Of a stretch of DNA of 64,000 bases, positions 60,413 through 64,000 are shown one piece after another. Origin of the DNA: Methylorubrum sp. B1-46 (GTDB taxonomy: Bacteria > Pseudomonadota > Alphaproteobacteria > Rhizobiales > Beijerinckiaceae). Location: assembly GCF_021117295.1 (NCBI RefSeq), contig NZ_CP088247.1:4789001-4853000 (forward strand), given 5' to 3'. Both the position numbers and the translations under genes were made by a program. Position 1 is the first letter of the stretch; the number at the start of each line of letters is the position of its first letter. Below the pieces are notes generated by a model. That model was given only the letters and a program-made list of their open reading frames with translations, searched no databases and was not told the DNA's origin.

Positions 60413-61204
60413 GTGAGCGAAACCGGCTCGACCCCCCTTCTGCTGCGCGCGGACCACGACGGCGTCGCCACCCTGACGCTCAACCGGCCGGCGGCCCGCA
60501 ACGCCCTCTCGCTTGGCCTGCTCGAAGCCCTGCGCGACGCCTTCGCCGGTCTTGCGGAGGACGGGAGCGTGCGCGCCGTGGTGCTGGCGGCAGCGGGCCC
60601 CGCCTTCTGCGCCGGCCACGACCTCAAGGAGATGACCGGCTATCGCGGGGAGGCCGACCGCGGCGCGAAGCGGTTCGAGGCGCTGTTCGCGCTCTGCTCA
60701 GACGTGATGATGGCGATCCCCGCCCTGCCGCAGCCGGTGATCGCGGCGGTGGAGGGCGTCGCCACCGCCGCCGGCTGCCAACTCGTGGCCTCCTGCGATC
60801 TCGCGGTGGCGGGGGCGCAGGCGCGCTTCGCCACGCCGGGCGTGCAGATCGGCCTGTTCTGCTCGACGCCGATGGTGGCGCTCTCGCGCAATCTCTCGCG
60901 CAAGGCGGCGATGCGGATGCTGCTCACCGCCGACATGGCGGATGCGGAAGAGGCGCAGCGCCTCGGCCTCGTCAACGACGTGGTGGAGGTGGGCGGCGCG
61001 CTTCCCGCGGCGCAGGCGCTGGCCGCAGGAATCGCGGCGCGCAGCCCCTATACGGTGCGGATCGGCAAGCGGGCCTTCTACGAGCAACTGGAGATGCCTC
61101 GGGCCGAGGCCTATGCCCACGCCGGCCGGGTGATGCTGGAGAACATGCTGGCACGCACGGCGGAAGAGGGGATCGCCGCCTTCCTCGATCGCAGGGGACG
61201 TTGA
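60413..61204 (+). CDS. enoyl-CoA hydratase/isomerase family protein
   Basis: A 263-aa crotonase-fold protein: TLTLNRPAARNALSLGLLEAL, AVVLAAAGPAFCAGHDLKEM (oxyanion loop), AAVEGVATAAGCQLVASCDLAVAGAQARFATPGVQIGLFC and ARSPYTVRIGKRAFYEQ. The Glu expected at the second catalytic site is replaced by Gly/Ala in this stretch, as in ECHDC3-like members, so hydratase activity is uncertain. GTG 60413 is favoured over ATG 60407, as GAGG lies 6 nt before it. Its stop is followed by the EEP gene 87 bp later. Confidence 0.83.
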   Translation: MSETGSTPLLLRADHDGVATLTLNRPAARNALSLGLLEALRDAFAGLAEDGSVRAVVLAAAGPAFCAGHDLKEMTGYRGEADRGAKRFEALFALCSDVMMAIPALPQPVIAAVEGVATAAGCQLVASCDLAVAGAQARFATPGVQIGLFCSTPMVALSRNLSRKAAMRMLLTADMADAEEAQRLGLVNDVVEVGGALPAAQALAAGIAARSPYTVRIGKRAFYEQLEMPRAEAYAHAGRVMLENMLARTAEEGIAAFLDRRGR

Positions 61205-61290
61205 ACGCGCGAGGGGTCGAACCGATCCTGCCCCGGCGCATTGCCTCCCCGCCGCCCCGAAGCCGACACGAGATCGCGCGAAACAGCCTC

Positions 61291-62067
61291 ATGCTCCTGC
61301 GCCGCAATGCCATCACCCTGCCCGCACCCGGTCCCGACTCCAAAAAGATCGTGAGCTGGAACCTGCTGCGCCGCACCGGCGCGGCGGTGGATTGCCTCGT
61401 CACGCTGATCGAGCAGGAGCGGCCCGACCTGCTGCTGATGCAGGAGGCGACCAAGGAGATCGCCGCCCTGAAGAACCGGGTCGGCGGCGTCTATGCCTGG
61501 GCGCAATTGCCGGGGCGCATCCACGGGCTGGCGATGTGGAGCCCGGTCGAATGGGGCAAGCCGCCCGAGATCGTCACCCTCCCCCCGGGCGTGCTGATCG
61601 ATCGGGTCTGCCAGGTGCTCGACTGGGGCGATTTCGGCGTCGCCAACGTGCATCTCTCGCACGGGCAGGTTCTGAACCGACGCCAGCTTCGGCGGATCGA
61701 GAGCCATTTGCCGGTCCGCGCGGCGGTGCTCGGCGACTACAACATCGTCGGCCCGGCCCTGTTGCCGGGGTTCCGCGATGTCGGCCCGCGGCGTCCCACC
61801 CATGCCATGGTCGACGTGCTGCCGCTGCGGCTCGACCGCTGCCTCGTGCGCGGCCTCGTCTGCCACGAGCGCATGGTCCTGCCACGCGGCCTCTCCGACC
61901 ATCATCCGATCGTGGTGCGTCTCTCGCCCGCACCGGAGGGCGCCGCCGCGATCGGCCGGCTCAGAGGTATGGCAGAAGCAGTCGGACGGCTGCGTCGCGC
62001 AGGCGCACGGGGAGCAGGCGGGCGTCGAGGTCGTTCAGCGTCAGGCGGGTCTGGCGCTTCCCCATGA
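61291..62067 (+). CDS. endonuclease/exonuclease/phosphatase (EEP) family protein
   Basis: A 258-aa EEP-fold hydrolase: KIVSWNLLRRTGAAVDCLVTLIEQERPDLLLMQEATKEI, ANVHLSHGQVLNRRQLRRIE, VLGDYNIVGPALLPGF and the final SDHHPIVV dyad motif. Likely cleaves a phosphodiester of a lipid or nucleic acid. The last 30 or so residues (Arg/Gly/Ser-rich) are encoded antisense to the 3' end of cls, a 107-bp tail-to-tail overlap, and look like a run-on past an ancestral stop. The ATG at 61291 is chosen by homology pattern; a TTG at 61201 is in frame. Confidence 0.78.
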   Translation: MLLRRNAITLPAPGPDSKKIVSWNLLRRTGAAVDCLVTLIEQERPDLLLMQEATKEIAALKNRVGGVYAWAQLPGRIHGLAMWSPVEWGKPPEIVTLPPGVLIDRVCQVLDWGDFGVANVHLSHGQVLNRRQLRRIESHLPVRAAVLGDYNIVGPALLPGFRDVGPRRPTHAMVDVLPLRLDRCLVRGLVCHERMVLPRGLSDHHPIVVRLSPAPEGAAAIGRLRGMAEAVGRLRRAGARGAGGRRGRSASGGSGASP

Positions 62068-63397
62068 TGAAGGCTTCGAGCCTTCGAGCGAGCTCCGTGT
62101 CGTAGACCTCGACGTTCAATTCGAAGTTCAGGCGGAAGCTGCGCGAATCCCAGTTCGCGCTGCCGATGAAGCACCATTGCCCGTCGACGGTCATCGCCTT
62201 CGAATGGTCGAAGGGCGGGCCATCGATCCAGATCCGCACGCCGCTCTTGAGCAGCGGGTCGATATGGCCGCGAGTCGCCCAATCGACGAAGCGATGGTCG
62301 CTCTTCTTGGGGATGACCACGTCGACCTCGATGCCGCGGGTCGCCGCAAGGCACAGCGCGTTCACGATGAGGTCGTTGGGCAGGAAATACGGCGTCGTCA
62401 GCCGGATCGAGTCCTTCGCGCAGGTGATCGCCTGAAGGATCACGGTGGCGATCTTCTCGATGTCGGCGTCGGGGCCCGAGGTGACGACGCGGGCGGTGAC
62501 CGCGCCGGCCAGCGCGAGCGGCGGCAGCCACGCCTCGCCGTCCAGCTCCTCGTCGGCCACGAACAGCCAGTCGGCGATGAAGGCCTGCGTCAGGTGCTCG
62601 ACCACCGGCCCCTCGATCCGGAAATGGGTGTCGCGGATCGGAAAGTCCGGCTTCTGGGCGACGCGGTTGCCGTCGGAGATGTTGACGCCGCCGGTGAAGG
62701 CGACGCGTCCGTCGAGGATCAGCAGCTTCTTGTGCGTGCGCAGGTTCAGGAAGGGCATCCGCCAGGGCAGCGCGGAATGCATGAACAGGCCCGCCGGCAC
62801 CCCAAGCCGACGCAGGCGCCGCCACGCCGCCGGGAAGAAGTAGCCGCTGCCGATGCCGTCGAGGATGACCCGCACCTCGGCGCCCCGGTCCTGGGCCGCC
62901 TTCAGCGCGTCGCAAAAGGCCCGTCCGGTCGCGTCGTCGCGAAAGATGTAGCTCGACAGCGCGACGCTGCGGCTTGCCTCGCCGATCGCCGCCAGCATCG
63001 CCGGATAGGCCTCGTCGCCGTTGCGGAACATCGCGAAGCGGTTACCGGCCACGGTCGGCAGGCCTGTGATCGACTGCGCCGCCCGGTCGAGGGCGCGGTA
63101 CGGCTCGGGCACGTGGGCGGAGGGCTGCGGCGTGTCGTCGACCGTCTGCGAGGGGCGCCGCTTCAGCCGCCGGGCGCGCCGTTCGACCCGGTTGATGCCG
63201 AAGGTGATGTAGAGGAGGCTGCCGAAGACCGGCGCGAGCCAGGCCAGCCCGATCCAGCCGATCGCCGCGCCCACCACTCGCTTGCGCAGCAGCACGTGGA
63301 CGCTGACGCCCGCCGAGATCACGAGGCCGATGGCCGCGACGATCTCGGTGCGAAGCGAGGCCGTCGTGCCGAGCCATCGGGTGAGAACTTCTTCCAC
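61961..63397 (-). CDS. cls: cardiolipin synthase (phospholipase D family)
   Basis: A 478-aa inner-membrane enzyme that condenses two phosphatidylglycerols to cardiolipin. Two N-terminal spans (about residues 16-35 and 42-62) and the two HKD motifs HKKLLILDGRVAFTGG and HSKAMTVDGQWCFIGSANWDSRSF are present. Length as usual for ClsA-type enzymes. It converges with the EEP gene and is divergent from addB. Confidence 0.95.
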   Translation of the reverse strand: MEEVLTRWLGTTASLRTEIVAAIGLVISAGVSVHVLLRKRVVGAAIGWIGLAWLAPVFGSLLYITFGINRVERRARRLKRRPSQTVDDTPQPSAHVPEPYRALDRAAQSITGLPTVAGNRFAMFRNGDEAYPAMLAAIGEASRSVALSSYIFRDDATGRAFCDALKAAQDRGAEVRVILDGIGSGYFFPAAWRRLRRLGVPAGLFMHSALPWRMPFLNLRTHKKLLILDGRVAFTGGVNISDGNRVAQKPDFPIRDTHFRIEGPVVEHLTQAFIADWLFVADEELDGEAWLPPLALAGAVTARVVTSGPDADIEKIATVILQAITCAKDSIRLTTPYFLPNDLIVNALCLAATRGIEVDVVIPKKSDHRFVDWATRGHIDPLLKSGVRIWIDGPPFDHSKAMTVDGQWCFIGSANWDSRSFRLNFELNVEVYDTELARRLEAFIMGKRQTRLTLNDLDARLLPVRLRDAAVRLLLPYL

Positions 63398-63498
63398 CGG
63401 TCCGCCTGCCGCCCTGCCCTGTCGGGGAATGGCCGAGGAGATAAGCCAAGCCTGGGGCGGCGAACAGGCGCCTCGCCACAGATTGCCGCCCCGTGCTA

Positions 63499-63513
63499 GA
63501 ACAAACCTCGAAC
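63499..63513. promoter_or_regulatory. SOS (LexA) box between cls and addB
   Basis: GAACaaacctcGAAC: a direct repeat with exactly 7 bp spacing, matching the alphaproteobacterial LexA consensus GAAC-N7-GAAC (GTTC-N7-GTTC on the other strand). It lies 98 bp before addB and 102 bp before cls. Placement before a recombination-repair operon supports it. Confidence 0.7.
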
Positions 63514-63610
63514 GAGAGCCGGCACGGCCGCCGCCTTTCGAAAGCCTTCACCCTCTTGTCCTCAGGTGGTCGCACACGCCTCCCGAGGGTCAGGTCTCAT
63601 ACCGTCGAGC

Positions 63611-64000
63611 ATGTCCGCACGCGCCGCTCCTCGCGTCTTCACGATTCCTCCCGGCGCCCCGTTCCTGCCGACACTGGCGGAGGCCCTGGTCTCCGGCCGC
63701 CTCGTCGGCGCGGTCGGCCACGATCCCTTGGCGCTCGCCGCGGTCACGCTCTACCTGCCGACGCAGCGCGCGGTGCGGGCGCTCTCGACCGTGCTCGCAC
63801 AGCGCCTGGGCGGGGCGGCCCTGCTGCCGCGGATGATCCCGCTCGGCGAGGCAGACGAGGCCGAACTCGATCTCTCCTCCAACACGCTTCTGGAAACGCC
63901 GGAAGACCTGCTCTACCCGTCGATCCCCGCGCTCGAGCGCCGGCTGATCCTGGCGCGGCTCGTCCAGAAATGGGCGGAGACGGTGGACCGCGAATTGCTG
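63611..64000 (+). CDS. addB: AddB (double-strand-break repair helicase/nuclease subunit), 3' end outside the window
   Basis: The first 130 residues of AddB, partner of AddA in the RecBCD-like enzyme that processes DNA ends and hands them to RecA. Seen: VFTIPPGAPFLPTLAEAL, TLYLPTQRAVRALSTVLAQRLGGAALLPRMIPLGE and LYPSIPALERRLILARLVQKWAETV, typical of the alphaproteobacterial AddB start. The reading frame is open to the window edge. An SOS box lies 98 bp upstream. Confidence 0.9.
   Translation, partial: MSARAAPRVFTIPPGAPFLPTLAEALVSGRLVGAVGHDPLALAAVTLYLPTQRAVRALSTVLAQRLGGAALLPRMIPLGEADEAELDLSSNTLLETPEDLLYPSIPALERRLILARLVQKWAETVDRELL

Overview
The window is high-GC, densely coded chromosomal DNA from an alphaproteobacterium. 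Several features point to the order Hyphomicrobiales, most likely a Methylobacterium/Methylorubrum relative: a soluble four-subunit NAD-type formate dehydrogenase (24480-29783), a DivL-type pseudo-kinase, a TsaE-AmgK fusion next to MurU, the rplU-rpmA-GNAT-obgE order, and several families of palindromic intergenic repeats. This assignment is inference from gene content; no database was searched.

Left part (1-9.6 kb): the 3' part of a gamma-glutamyltransferase gene, an ankyrin-like protein, a D-lactate-type dehydrogenase, a LysR regulator, a TauE/SafE exporter, an AprI/Inh-type secreted inhibitor coupled to a second 2-hydroxyacid dehydrogenase, leuC, and tRNA-Leu(CAG) with a clear terminator. 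About 1 kb of decayed-looking DNA with an outer-membrane-like gene fragment follows the tRNA. Middle-left (10.6-24.2 kb): a small membrane protein, tuf, an S4 RNA-binding protein and a Suv3-like helicase with a long disordered tail, two secreted proteins, glucokinase, trehalose-phosphatase, a DUF427 protein, a class-C-type serine hydrolase and a BCCT transporter.

Centre (24.2-31 kb): the formate dehydrogenase operon fdsG-fdsB-fdsA-fdsD, preceded by an AT-rich control region with a dyad and followed by a LysR gene. This oxidises formate to CO2 with NAD+, the final energy-yielding step of methylotrophic C1 metabolism. Then (31-34.6 kb) come obgE, a small membrane-anchored protein, a GNAT enzyme, rpmA and rplU on the minus strand behind a good sigma70-type promoter, followed by a lipocalin-like protein, a HerA-like DUF853 ATPase, an OlsB-like acyltransferase, an MFS transporter, a 42-aa protein with a duplicated motif, a patatin-like lipoprotein, an HhH protein, a DUF3016 protein, a lipid kinase and a phosphoesterase.

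Right part (46-64 kb): an MctP-like symporter with its DUF3311 partner, a hybrid histidine kinase, a TerB-like protein, MurU and TsaE-AmgK (peptidoglycan recycling and tRNA t6A formation), DivL (cell-cycle signalling, Tyr611 in place of the phospho-histidine), ahcY behind a dyad operator that may be a SahR site, an acyl-CoA ligase, a nitroreductase, an enoyl-CoA hydratase, an EEP-family protein overlapping tail-to-tail with a cardiolipin synthase, and the start of addB behind a textbook GAAC-N7-GAAC SOS box.

I found no CRISPR array, insertion sequence, prophage, secretion or defence island. Most of the window is ordinary core genome. The interest lies in regulatory sites (addB SOS box, ahcY operator, fds dyad), unusual protein architectures (DivL, TsaE-AmgK, the helicase tail, the 42-aa repeat protein) and the dispersed repeats.
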